A stretch of DNA of 64,000 nucleotides from the NCBI GenBank assembly GCA_023078555.1, contig CM041199.1, positions 11,113,226-11,177,225 on the forward strand, given 5' to 3'. The notes under the pieces were generated by a model. That model searched no databases, was not told where the DNA came from, and saw nothing but the letters and a program-made list of their open reading frames with translations. Shown here piece after piece: positions 24,953 through 38,605 of the stretch. Each line of letters opens with the position of its first letter. Within the stretch, counting starts at the first letter, position 1. Origin of the DNA: Ulva prolifera (lineage: Eukaryota > Chlorophyta > Ulvophyceae > Ulvales > Ulvaceae). The translations under genes were made by a program, and so were the position numbers.

Positions 24953-27900
24953 ACGGACTTGGTTGCAGCCACGCAACCCCCCGCACATCAAAAGGTACAT
25001 CGCGATCAACATTCCAAGATGTTGGGGGGTATGGGATGTCCATCATTCATTGCGTATTTTCTGCAGACACCATGGAGTGGTGTGGTGCAAAAGTGCACAC
25101 TTTCCACCAACCCATGTGAATGGACTTGGTTGTACCCACGCACCCCCTGCGCATCAAAAGGTAAGTCGCCATCAACATTCCAAGATGTTGGAGGGTATGG
25201 GATGTCCATCATTCATTGCGTATTTTCTGCAGACACCATGGAGTGGTGTGGTGCAAAAGTGCACACTTTCCACCAACCCATGTGAATGGACTTGGTTGTA
25301 CCCACGCACCCCCTGCGCATCAAAAGGTAAGTCGCCAACAACATTCCAAGATGTTGGAGGGTATGGGATGTCCATCATTCATTGCGTATTTTCTGCAGAC
25401 ACCATGGAGTGGTGTGGTGCAAAAGTGCACACTTTCCACCAACCATGTGAATGGACTTGGTTGTAGCCACGCAACCCCCCGCGCAGCAAAAGGTACGTCG
25501 CCATGAACATTCCAAGATGTTGGGGGGTATGGGATGTCCATCATTCATTGCATATTTGTTGCTGACTCCCAGGAGTGGCGTGGGGCAAAAGTGCACACTT
25601 TTCACCAACCATGTGAATGGACTTGGTTGTAGCCACGCAACCCCCCGCGCATGAAAAGGTACGTCGCCATGAACATTCCAAGATGTTGGGGGGTATGGGA
25701 TGATTATCATTCATTGCATATTTGCTGCTGACTCCCAGGAGTGGCGTGGGGCAAAAGTGCACACTTTTCACCAACCATGTGAATGGACTTGGCTATAGAC
25801 AAGCATACCCCCGCGCACCATAGGGAAGTTGCCAGAAACATCCTCTGATTCTGAAAGATCTAGGACGTCAAGTATGCATTTCACAGTTGTTGCTAACTTC
25901 CAGGAGTGGCGTGGAACAAAAGTGCACACTTTTCACCAACCATGTGAATGGACTTGGTTGTAGCCACGCAACCCCCCGCGCAGCAAAATGTACGTCGCCA
26001 TCAACATTCCAAGATGTTGGGGGGTATGGGATGTCCATCATTCATTGCGTATTTTCTGCAGACACCATGGAGTGGTGTAATGCAAAAGTGCACACTTTCC
26101 ACCAACCCATGTGAACGGACTTGGTTGCAGCCACGCAACCCCCCGCACATCAAAAGGTACATCGCGATCAACATTCCAAGATGTTGGGGGGTATGGGATG
26201 TCCATCATTCATTGCGTATTTTTTGCAGACACCATGGAGTGGTGTGGTGCAAAAGTGCACACTTTCCACCAACCCATGTGAATGGACTTGGTTGTACCCA
26301 CGCACCCCCTGCGCATCAAAAGGTAAGTCGCCATCAACATTCCAAGATGTTGGAGGGTATGGGATGTCCATCATTCATTGCGTATTTTCTGCAGACACCA
26401 TGGAGTGGTGTGGTGCAAAAGTGCACACTTTCCACCAACCCATGTGAATGGACTTGGTTGTACCCACGCACCCCCTGCGCATCAAAAGGTAAGTCGCCAA
26501 CAACATTCCAAGATGTTGGAGGGTATGGGATGTCCATCATTCATTGCGTATTTTCTGCAGACACCATGGAGTGGTGTGGTGCAAAAGTGCACACTTTCCA
26601 CCAACCATGTGAATGGACTTGGTTGTAGCCACGCAACCCCCCGCGCAGCAAAAGGTACGTCGCCATCAACATTCCAAGATGTTGGGGGGTATGGGATGTC
26701 CATCATTCATTGCGTATTTTCTGCAGACACCATGGAGTGGTGTAATGCAAAAGTGCACACTTTCCACCAACCCATGTGAACGGACTTGGTTGCAGCCACG
26801 CAACCCCCCGCACATCAAAAGGTACATCGCGATCAACATTCCAAGATGTTGGGGGGTATGGGATGTCCATCATTCATTGCGCATTTTCTGCAGACACCAT
26901 GGAGTGGTGTGGTGCAAAAGTGCACACTTTCCACCAACCCATGTGAATGGACTTGGTTGTAGCCACGCAACCCCACGCGCATCAAAAGGTACGTCGCCAT
27001 GAACATTCAAAGATGTTGGGGGGTATGGGATGTCCATCATTCATTGCGTATTTTCTGCAGACACCATGGAGTGGTGTGGTGCAAAAGTGCACACTTTCCA
27101 CCAACCCATGTGAATGGACTTGGTTGTAGCCACGCAACCCCACGCGCATCAAAAGGTACGTCGCCATGAACATTCCAAGATGTTGGAGGGTATGGGATGT
27201 CCATCATTCATTGCGTATTTTCTGCAGACACCATGGAGTGGTGTGGTGCAAAAGTGCACACTTTCCACCAACCATGTGAATGGACTTGGTTGTAGCCACG
27301 CAACCCCCCGCGCAGCAAAAGGTACGTCGCCATGAACATTCCAAGATGTTGGGGGGTATGGGATGTCCATCATTCATTGCATATTTGTTGCTGACTCCCA
27401 GGAGTGGCGTGGGGCAAAAGTGCACACTTTTCACCAACCATGTGAATGGACTTGGTTGTAGCCACGCAACCCCCCGCGCATGAAAAGGTACGTCGCCATG
27501 AACATTCCAAGATGTTGGGGGGTATGGGATGATTATCATTCATTGCATATTTGCTGCTGACTCCCAGGAGTGGCGTGGGGCAAAAGTGCACACTTTTCAC
27601 CAACCATGTGAATGGACTTGGCTATAGACAAGCATACCCCCGCGCACCATAGGGAAGTTGCCAGAAACATCCTCTGATTCTGAAAGATCTAGGACGTCAA
27701 GTATGCATTTCACAGTTGTTGCTAACTTCCAGGAGTGGCGTGGAACAAAAGTGCACACTTTTCACCAACCATGTGAATGGACTTGGTTGTAGCCACGCAA
27801 CCCCCCGCGCAGCAAAAGGTACGTCGCCATCAACATTCCAAGATGTTGGGGGGTATGGGATGTCCATCATTCATTGCGTATTTTCTGCAGACACCATGGA

Positions 27901-28940
27901 GTGGTGTAATGCAAAAGTGCACACTTTCCACCAACCCATGTGAACGGACTTGGTTGCAGCCACGCAACCCCCCGCACATCAAAAGGTACATCGCGATCAA
28001 CATTCCAAGATGTTGGGGGGTATGGGATGTCCATCATTCATTGCGCATTTTCTGCAGACACCATGGAGTGGTGTGGTGCAAAAGTGCACACTTTCCACCA
28101 ACCCATGTGAATGGACTTGGTTGTAGCCACGCAACCCCACGCGCATCAAAAGGTACGTCGCCATGAACATTCAAAGATGTTGGGGGGTATGGGATGTCCA
28201 TCATTCATTGCGTATTTTCTGCAGACACCATGGAGTGGTGTGGTGCAAAAGTGCACACTTTCCACCAACCCATGTGAATGGACTTGGTTGTAGCCACGCA
28301 ACCCCACGCGCATCAAAAGGTACGTCGCCATGAACATTCCAAGATGTTGGAGGGTATGGGATGTCCATCATTCATTGCGTATTTTCTGCAGACACCATGG
28401 AGTGGTGTGGTGCAAAAGTGCACACTTTCCACCAACCATGTGAATGGACTTGGTTGTAGCCACGCAACCCCCCGCGCAGCAAAAGGTACGTCGCCATGAA
28501 CATTCCAAGATGTTGGGGGGTATGGGATGTCCATCATTCATTGCATATTTGTTGCTGACTCCCAGGAGTGGCGTGGGGCAAAAGTGCACACTTTTCACCA
28601 ACCATGTGAATGGACTTGGTTGTAGCCACGCAACCCCCCGCGCATGAAAAGGTACGTCGCCATGAACATTCCAAGATGTTGGGGGGTATGGGATGATTAT
28701 CATTCATTGCATATTTGCTGCTGACTCCCAGGAGTGGCGTGGGGCAAAAGTGCACACTTTTCACCAACCATGTGAATGGACTTGGCTATAGACAAGCATA
28801 CCCCCGCGCACCATAGGGAAGTTGCCAGAAACATCCTCTGATTCTGAAAGATCTAGGACGTCAAGTATGCATTTCACAGTTGTTGCTAACTTCCAGGAGT
28901 GGCGTGGAACAAAAGTGCACACTTTTCACCAACCATGTGA
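24953..28940 (+). repeat. HOR block: 1164-bp heptamers inside a 2993-bp 18-mer
   Basis: 24953-25947 is A A A Bs Bi C. 25948-26612 is four A monomers. 26613-27776 and 27777-28940 are two heptamers A A A A Bs Bi C of 1164 bp each. The sequence from 28941 matches that from 25948 (offset 2993 bp) up to about 30060, including the private AGCAAAATGTACG variant near 25985/28978. From here on, A monomers with GTTGTACCC and GGTAAGTCG appear. Confidence 0.84.
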
Positions 28941-31900
28941 ATGGACTTGGTTGTAGCCACGCAACCCCCCGCGCAGCAAAATGTACGTCGCCATCAACAT
29001 TCCAAGATGTTGGGGGGTATGGGATGTCCATCATTCATTGCGTATTTTCTGCAGACACCATGGAGTGGTGTAATGCAAAAGTGCACACTTTCCACCAACC
29101 CATGTGAACGGACTTGGTTGCAGCCACGCAACCCCCCGCACATCAAAAGGTACATCGCGATCAACATTCCAAGATGTTGGGGGGTATGGGATGTCCATCA
29201 TTCATTGCGTATTTTCTGCAGACACCATGGAGTGGTGTGGTGCAAAAGTGCACACTTTCCACCAACCCATGTGAATGGACTTGGTTGTACCCACGCACCC
29301 CCTGCGCATCAAAAGGTAAGTCGCCATCAACATTCCAAGATGTTGGAGGGTATGGGATGTCCATCATTCATTGCGTATTTTCTGCAGACACCATGGAGTG
29401 GTGTGGTGCAAAAGTGCACACTTTCCACCAACCCATGTGAATGGACTTGGTTGTACCCACGCACCCCCTGCGCATCAAAAGGTAAGTCGCCAACAACATT
29501 CCAAGATGTTGGAGGGTATGGGATGTCCATCATTCATTGCGTATTTTCTGCAGACACCATGGAGTGGTGTGGTGCAAAAGTGCACACTTTCCACCAACCA
29601 TGTGAATGGACTTGGTTGTAGCCACGCAACCCCCCGCGCAGCAAAAGGTACGTCGCCATCAACATTCCAAGATGTTGGGGGGTATGGGATGTCCATCATT
29701 CATTGCGTATTTTCTGCAGACACCATGGAGTGGTGTAATGCAAAAGTGCACACTTTCCACCAACCCATGTGAACGGACTTGGTTGCAGCCACGCAACCCC
29801 CCGCACATCAAAAGGTACATCGCGATCAACATTCCAAGATGTTGGGGGGTATGGGATGTCCATCATTCATTGCGCATTTTCTGCAGACACCATGGAGTGG
29901 TGTGGTGCAAAAGTGCACACTTTCCACCAACCCATGTGAATGGACTTGGTTGTAGCCACGCAACCCCACGCGCATCAAAAGGTACGTCGCCATGAACATT
30001 CAAAGATGTTGGGGGGTATGGGATGTCCATCATTCATTGCGTATTTTCTGCAGACACCATAGAGTGGTGTAATGCAAAAGTGCACACTTTCCACCAACCC
30101 ATGTGAACGGACTTGGTTGCAGCCACGCAACCCCCCGCACATCAAAAGGTACATCGCGATCAACATTCCAAGATGTTGGGGGGTATGGGATGTCCATCAT
30201 TCATTGCGCATTTTCTGCAGACACCATGGAGTGGTGTGGTGCAAAAGTGCACACTTTCCACCAACCCATGTGAATGGACTTGGTTGTACCCACGCACCCC
30301 CTGCGCATCAAAAGGTAAGTCGCCAACAACATTCCAAGATGTTGGAGGGTATGGGATGTCCATCATTCATTGCGTATTTTCTGCAGGCACCATGGAGTGG
30401 TGTGGTGCAAAAGTGCACACTTTCCACCAACCCATGTGAATGGACTTGGTTGTACCCACGCACCCCCTGCGCATCAAAAGGTAAGTCGCCATCAACATTC
30501 CAAGATGTTGGAGGGTATGGGATGTCCATCATTCATTGCGTATTTTCTGCAGACACCATGGTGTGGTGTGGTGCAAAAGTGCACACTTTCCACCAACCCA
30601 TGTGAATGGACTTGGTTGATGCCACGCAACCCCACGCGCATCAAAAGGTACGTCGCCATGAACATTCAAAGATGTTGGGGGGTATGGGATGTCCATCATT
30701 CATTGCGCATTTTCTGCAGACACCATGGAGTGGTGTGGTGCAAAAGTGCACACTTTCCACCAACCCATGTGAATGGACTTGGTTGTAGCCACGCAACCCC
30801 ACGCGCATCAAAAGGTACGTCGCCATGAACATTCAAAGATGTTGGGGGGTATGGGATGTCCATCATTCATTGCGTATTTTCTGCAGACACCATGGAGTGG
30901 TGTGGTGCAAAAGTGCACACTTTCCACCAACCCATGTGAATGGACTTGGTTGTAGCCACGCAACCCCACGCGCATCAAAAGGTACGTCGCCATGAACATT
31001 CAAAGATGTTGGGGGGTATGGGATGTCCATCATTCATTGCGTATTTTCTGCAGACACCATGGTGTGGTGTGGTGCAAAAGTGCACACTTTCCACCAACCC
31101 ATGTGAATGGACTTGGTTGTAGCCACGCAACCCCCCGCGCAGCAAAAGGTACATCGTGATCAACATTCCAAGATGTTGGGGGGTATGGGATGTCCATCAT
31201 TCATTGCGTATTTTCTGCAGACACCATGGAGTGGTGTGGTGCAAAAGTGCACACTTTCCACCAACCATGTGAATGGACTTGGTTGTAGCCACGCAACCCC
31301 CCGCGCAGCAAAAGGTACGTCGCCATCAACATTCCAAGATGTTGGGGGGTATGGGATGTCCATCATTCATTGCGTATTTTCTGCAGACACCATGGAGTGG
31401 TGTAATGCAAAAGTGCACACTTTCCACCAACCCATGTGAACGGACTTGGTTGCAGCCACGCAACCCCCCGCACATCAAAAGGTACATCGCGATCAACATT
31501 CCAAGATGTTGGGGGGTATGGGATGTCCATCATTCATTGCGCATTTTCTGCAGACACCATGGAGTGGTGTGGTGCAAAAGTGCACACTTTCCACCAACCC
31601 ATGTGAATGGACTTGGTTGTAGCCACGCAACCCCACGCGCATCAAAAGGTACGTCGCCATGAACATTCAAAGATGTTGGGGGGTATGGGATGTCCATCAT
31701 TCATTGCGTATTTTCTGCAGACACCATGGAGTGGTGTGGTGCAAAAGTGCACACTTTCCACCAACCCATGTGAATGGACTTGGTTGTAGCCACGCAACCC
31801 CACGCGCATCAAAAGGTACGTCGCCATGAACATTCAAAGATGTTGGGGGGTATGGGATGTCCATCATTCATTGCGTATTTTCTGCAGACACCATGGTGTG

Positions 31901-33442
31901 GTGTGGTGCAAAAGTGCACCCTTTCCACCAACCCATGTGAATGGACTTGGTTGTAGCCACGCAACCCCCCGCGCAGCAAAAGGTACATCGTGATCAACAT
32001 TCCAAGATGTTGGGGGGTATGGGATGTCCATCATTCATTGCGTATTTTCTGCAGACACCATAGAGTGGTGTAATGCAAAAGTGCACACTTTCCACCAACC
32101 CATGTGAACGGACTTGGTTGCAGCCACGCAACCCCCCGCACATCAAAAGGTACATCGCGATCAACATTCCAAGATGTTGGGGGGTATGGGATGTCCATCA
32201 TTCATTGCGCATTTTCTGCAGACACCATGGAGTGGTGTGGTGCAAAAGTGCACACTTTCCACCAACCCATGTGAATGGACTTGGTTGTACCCACGCACCC
32301 CCTGCGCATCAAAAGGTAAGTCGCCAACAACATTCCAAGATGTTGGAGGGTATGGGATGTCCATCATTCATTGCGTATTTTCTGCAGACACCATGGAGTG
32401 GTGTGGTGCAAAAGTGCACACTTTCCACCAACCCATGTGAATGGACTTGGTTGTACCCACGCAACCCCACGCGCATCAAAAGGTACGTCGCCATGAACAT
32501 TCAAAGATGTTGGGGGGTATGGGATGTCCATCATTCATTGCGCATTTTCTGCAGACACCATGGAGTGGTGTGATGCAAAAGTGCACACTTTCCACCAACC
32601 CATGTAAACTGACTTGGTTGCAGCCACGCAACCCCCCGCACATCAAAAGGTACGTCGCCATGAACATTCAAAGATGTTGGGGGGCATGGGATGTCCATCA
32701 TTCATTGCGTATTTTCTGCAGACACCATGGAGTGGTGTGGTGCAAAAGTGCACACTTTCCACCAACCCATGTGAATGGACTTGGTTGTAGCCACGCAACC
32801 CCACGCGCATCAAAAGGTACGTCGCCATGAACATTCAAAGATGTTGGGGGGTATGGGATGTCCATCATTCATTGCGTATTTTCTGCAGACACCATGGTGT
32901 GGTGTGGTGCAAAAGTGCACACTTTCCACCAACCCATGTGAATGGACTTGGTTGTAGCCACGCAACCCCCCGCGCAGCAAAAGGTACATCGTGATCAACA
33001 TTCCAAGATGTTGGGGGGTATGGGATGTCCATCATTCATTGCGTATTTTCTGCAGACACCATGGAGTGGTGTGGTGCAAAAGTGCACACTTTTCACCAAC
33101 CCATGTGAATGGACTTGGTTGTAGCCACGCAACCCCACGCGCATCAAAAGGTACGTCGCCATGAACATTCAAAGATGTTGGGGGGTATGGGATGTCCATC
33201 ATTCATTGCGTATTTTCTGCAGACACCATGGAGTGGTGTGGTGCAAAAGTGCACACTTTCCACCAACCCATGTGAATGGACTTGGTTGTAGCCACGCAAC
33301 CCCACGCGCATCAAAAGGTACGTCGCCATGAACATTCAAAGATGTTGGGGGGTATGGGATGTCCATCATTCATTGCGTATTTTCTGCAGACACCATGGAG
33401 TGGTGTGGTGCAAAAATGCACACTTTCCACCAACCCATGTGA
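28941..33442 (+). repeat. A-only block, 27 consecutive A monomers
   Basis: Every monomer from 28941 through 33276 has the A core with CTGCAG; no B or C core occurs across 4502 bp. Subtypes alternate: GTTGTACCC with GGTAAGTCG, CAACCCCACGCGC, GTTGCAG, and ACATCGTGATC. Some monomers are 165 or 166 bp long through loss of an A or C. No C monomer lies between 28776 and 34943, the longest C-free stretch in the window. Confidence 0.86.
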
Positions 33443-36400
33443 ATGGACTTGGTTGTAGCCACGCAACCCCCCGCGCATCAAAAGGTACGTCGCCATGAAC
33501 ATTCCAAGATGTTGGGGGGTATGGGATGATTATCATTCATTGCATATTTGCTGCTGACTCCCAGGAGTGGCGTGGGGCAAAAGTGCACACTTTTCACCAA
33601 CAATGTGAATGGACTTGGTTGTAGCCACGCAACCCCCCGCGCATGAAAAGGTACATCGCCATCAACATTCCAAGATGTTGGGGGGTATGGGATGTCCATC
33701 ATTCATTGCGTATTTTCTGCAGACACCATGGAGTGGTGTGGTGCAACAGTGCACACTTTCCACCAACCCATGTGAATGGACTTGGTTGTAGCCACGCAAC
33801 CCCCCGCGCATCAAAAGGTACGTCCCCATGAACATTCAAAGATGTCGGGGGGTATGGGATGTCCATCATCCATTGCGTATTTTCTGCAGACACCATGGAG
33901 TGGTGTGGTGCAAAAGTGCACACTTTCCACCAACCCATGTGAATGGACTTGGTTGTAGCCACGCAACCCCCCGCGCATCAAAAGGTACGTCCCCATGAAC
34001 ATTCAAAGATGTCGGGGGGTATGGTATGTCCATCATCCATTGCGTATTTTCTGCAGACACCATGGAGTGGTGTGGTGCAAAAATGCACACTTTCCACCAA
34101 CCCATGTGAATGGACTTGGTTGTAGCCACGCAACCCCCCGCGCATCAAAAGGTACGTCGCCATGAACATTCCAAGATGTTGGGGGGTATGGGATGATTAT
34201 CATTCATTGCATATTTGCTGCTGACTCCCAGGAGTGGCGTGGGGCAAAAGTGCACACTTTTCACCAACAATGTGAATGGACTTGGTTGTAGCCACGCAAC
34301 CCCCCGCGCATGAAAAGGTACATCGCCATCAACATTCCAAGATGTTGGGGGGTATGGGATGTCCATCACTCATTGCGTATTTTCTGCAGACACCATGGAG
34401 TGGTGTGGTGCAAAAGTGGACACTTTCCACCAACCCATGTGAATGGACTTGGTTGTAGCCACGCAACCCCCCGCGCATCAAAAGGTACGTCCCCATGAAC
34501 ATTCAAAGATGTCGGGGGGTATGGGATGTCCATCATCCATTGCGTATTTTCTGCAGACACCATGGAGTGGTGTGGTGCAAAAGTGCACACTTTCCACCAA
34601 CCCATGTGAATGGACTTGGTTGTAGCCACGCAACCCCCCGCGCATCAAAAGGTACGTCCCCATGAACATTCAAAGATGTCGGGGGGTATGGGATGTCCAT
34701 CATCCATTGCGTATTTTCTGCAGACACCATGGAGTGGTGTGGTGCAAAAGTGCACACTTTCCACCAACCCATGTGAATGGACTTGGTTGTAGCCACGCAA
34801 CCCCCCGCGCATGAAAAGGTACGTCGCCATGAACATTCCAAGATGTTGGGGGGTATGGGATGATTATCATTCATTGCATATTTGCTGCTGACTCCCAGGA
34901 GTGGCGTTGGGCAAAAGTGCACACTTTTCACCAACCATGTGAATGGACTTGGCTATAGACAAGCATACCCCCGCGCACCATAGGGAAGTTGCCAGAAACA
35001 TCCTTTGATTCTGAAAGATCTATGACGTCAAGTATGCATTGCACAGTTGTTGCTAACTCCCAGGAGTGGCGTGGAACAAAAGTGCACACCTTTCACCAAC
35101 CATGTGAATGGACTCGGTTGTAGCCACGCAACCCCCCGCGCAGCAAATGGTACGTCGGCATCAACATTCCAAGATGTTGGGGGGTATGGGATGTCCATCA
35201 TGCATTGCGTATTTTCTGCAGACACCATGGCGTGGTGTGGTGCAAAACTGCACACTTTCCACCAACCCATGTGAATGGACTTGGTTGTAGCCACGCAACC
35301 CCCCGCACATCAAAGGTACGACGACATGAACATTCCAAGATGTTGGGAGGCATGGGATGTCCATCATTCATTGCGTATTTTCTGCAGACACCATGGAGTG
35401 GTGTAATGCAAAAGTGCACACTTTCCACCAACCCATGTAAACTGACTTGGTTGCAGCCACGCAACCCCCCGCACATCAAAGGTACGACGACATGAACATT
35501 CCAAGATGTTGGGGGGCATGGGATGTCCATCATTCATTGCGTATTTCCTGCAGACACCATGGAGTGGTGTGGTGCAAAAGTGCACACTTTCCACCAACCC
35601 ATGTGAATGGACTTGGTTGTAGCCACGCAACCCCCTGCGCATCAAAAGGTACGTCCCCATGAACATTCAAAGATGTTGGGGGGTATGGGATGTCCATCAT
35701 TCATTGCGTATTTTCTGCAGACACCATGGTGTGGTGTGGTGCAAAAGTGCACACTTTCCACCAACCCATGTGAATGGACTTGGTTGTAGCCACGCAACCC
35801 CCCGCGCAGCAAAAGGTACATCGTGATCAACATTCCAAGATGTTGGGGGGTATGGGATGTCCATCATTCATTGCGTATTTTCTGCAGACACCATGGAGTG
35901 GTGTGGTGCAAAAGTGCACACTTTCCATCAACCCATGTGAATGGACTTGGTTGTAGCCACGCAACCCCACGCGCATCAAAAGGTACGTCGCCATGAACAT
36001 TCAAAGATGTTGGGGGGTATGGGATGTCCATCATTCATTGCGTATTTTCTGCAGACACCATGGAGTGGTGTGGTGCAAAAGTGCACACTTTCCACCAACC
36101 CATGTGAATGGACTTGGTTGTAGCCACGCAACCCCACGCGCATCAAAAGGTACGTCGCCATGAACATTCAAAGATGTTGGGGGGTATGGGATGTCCATCA
36201 TTCATTGCGTATTTTCTGCAGACACCATGGAGTGGTGTGGTGCAAAAATGCACACTTTCCACCAACCCATGTGAATGGACTTGGTTGTAGCCACGCAACC
36301 CCCCGCGCATCAAAAGGTACGTCGCCATGAACATTCCAAGATGTTGGGGGGTATGGGATGATTATCATTCATTGCATATTTGCTGCTGACTCCCAGGAGT

Positions 36401-38550
36401 GGCGTGGGGCAAAAGTGCACACTTTTCACCAACAATGTGAATGGACTTGGTTGTAGCCACGCAACCCCCCGCGCATGAAAAGGTACATCGCCATCAACAT
36501 TCCAAGATGTTGGGGGGTATGGGATGTCCATCATTCATTGCGTATTTTCTGCAGACACCATGGAGTGGTGTGGTGCAACAGTGCACACTTTCCACCAACC
36601 CATGTGAATGGACTTGGTTGTAGCCACGCAACCCCCCGCGCATCAAAAGGTACGTCCCCATGAACATTCAAAGATGTCGGGGGGTATGGGATGTCCATCA
36701 TCCATTGCGTATTTTCTGCAGACACCATGGAGTGGTGTGGTGCAAAAGTGCACACTTTCCACCAACCCATGTGAATGGACTTGGTTGTAGCCACGCAACC
36801 CCCCGCGCATCAAAAGGTACGTCCCCATGAACATTCAAAGATGTCGGGGGGTATGGTATGTCCATCATCCATTGCGTATTTTCTGCAGACACCATGGAGT
36901 GGTGTGGTGCAAAAATGCACACTTTCCACCAACCCATGTGAATGGACTTGGTTGTAGCCACGCAACCCCCCGCGCATCAAAAGGTACGTCGCCATGAACA
37001 TTCCAAGATGTTGGGGGGTATGGGATGATTATCATTCATTGCATATTTGCTGCTGACTCCCAGGAGTGGCGTGGGGCAAAAGTGCACACTTTTCACCAAC
37101 AATGTGAATGGACTTGGTTGTAGCCACGCAACCCCCCGCGCATGAAAAGGTACATCGCCATCAACATTCCAAGATGTTGGGGGGTATGGGATGTCCATCA
37201 CTCATTGCGTATTTTCTGCAGACACCATGGAGTGGTGTGGTGCAAAAGTGGACACTTTCCACCAACCCATGTGAATGGACTTGGTTGTAGCCACGCAACC
37301 CCCCGCGCATCAAAAGGTACGTCCCCATGAACATTCAAAGATGTCGGGGGGTATGGGATGTCCATCATCCATTGCGTATTTTCTGCAGACACCATGGAGT
37401 GGTGTGGTGCAAAAGTGCACACTTTCCACCAACCCATGTGAATGGACTTGGTTGTAGCCACGCAACCCCCCGCGCATCAAAAGGTACGTCCCCATGAACA
37501 TTCAAAGATGTCGGGGGGTATGGGATGTCCATCATCCATTGCGTATTTTCTGCAGACACCATGGAGTGGTGTGGTGCAAAAGTGCACACTTTCCACCAAC
37601 CCATGTGAATGGACTTGGTTGTAGCCACGCAACCCCCCGCGCATGAAAAGGTACGTTGCCATGAACATTCCAAGATGTTGGGGGGTATGGGATGATTATC
37701 ATTCATTGCATATTTGCTGCTGACTCCCAGGAGTGGCGTTGGGCAAAAGTGCACACTTTTCACCAACCATGTGAATGGACTTGGCTATAGACAAGCATAC
37801 CCCCGCGCACCATAGGGAAGTTGCCAGAAACATCCTTTGATTCTGAAAGATCTATGACGTCAAGTATGCATTGCACAGTTGTTGCTAACTCCCAGGAGTG
37901 GCGTGGAACAAAAGTGCACACCTTTCACCAACCATGTGAATGGACTCGGTTGTAGCCACGCAACCCCCCGCGCAGCAAATGGTACGTCGGCATCAACATT
38001 CCAAGATGTTGGGGGGTATGGGATGTCCATCATGCATTGCGTATTTTCTGCAGACACCATGGCGTGGTGTGGTGCAAAACTGCACACTTTCCACCAACCC
38101 ATGTGAATGGACTTGGTTGTAGCCACGCAACCCCCCGCACATCAAAGGTACGACGACATGAACATTCCAAGATGTTGGGAGGCATGGGATGTCCATCATT
38201 CATTGCGTATTTTCTGCAGACACCATGGAGTGGTGTAATGCAAAAGTGCACACTTTCCACCAACCCATGTAAACTGACTTGGTTGCAGCCACGCAACCCC
38301 CCGCACATCAAAGGTACGACGACATGAACATTCCAAGATGTTGGGGGGCATGGGATGTCCATCATTCATTGCGTATTTCCTGCAGACACCATGGAGTGGT
38401 GTGGTGCAAAAGTGCACACTTTCCACCAACCCATGTGAATGGACTTGGTTGTAGCCACGCAACCCCCTGCGCATCAAAAGGTACGTCCCCATGAACATTC
38501 AAAGATGTTGGGGGGTATGGGATGTCCATCATTCATTGCGTATTTTCTGC
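32830..38550 (+). repeat. HOR block: 17-mer, 2832-bp period, two copies
   Basis: Landmarks repeat at 2832 bp: 32942/35774, 33443/36275, 33776/36608, 34443/37275, 34943/37775, 35108/37940 and 35607/38439. Order from 32942: A A A Bi A A A Bi A A A Bi C A A A A. The inner unit Bi A A A (667 bp) is itself repeated at 33443 and 34110. One clear internal difference is GTACGTCGCC at 34821 against GTACGTTGCC at 37653. Block edges are approximate. Confidence 0.85.
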
Positions 38551-38605
38551 AGACACCAGGGAGTGGTGTGGTGCAAAAGTGCACACTTTCCACCAACCCA
38601 TGTGA

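Noticed and set aside
24786..25466. 226-residue open frame on the + strand (similar frames at 25948-26628 and 28941-29621)
   Set aside because: It runs across four satellite monomers. Its length comes only from variants (GTTGTACCC, GTTGCAG) that remove the usual TAG stop in the monomer. No domain, signal or codon pattern supports a protein.
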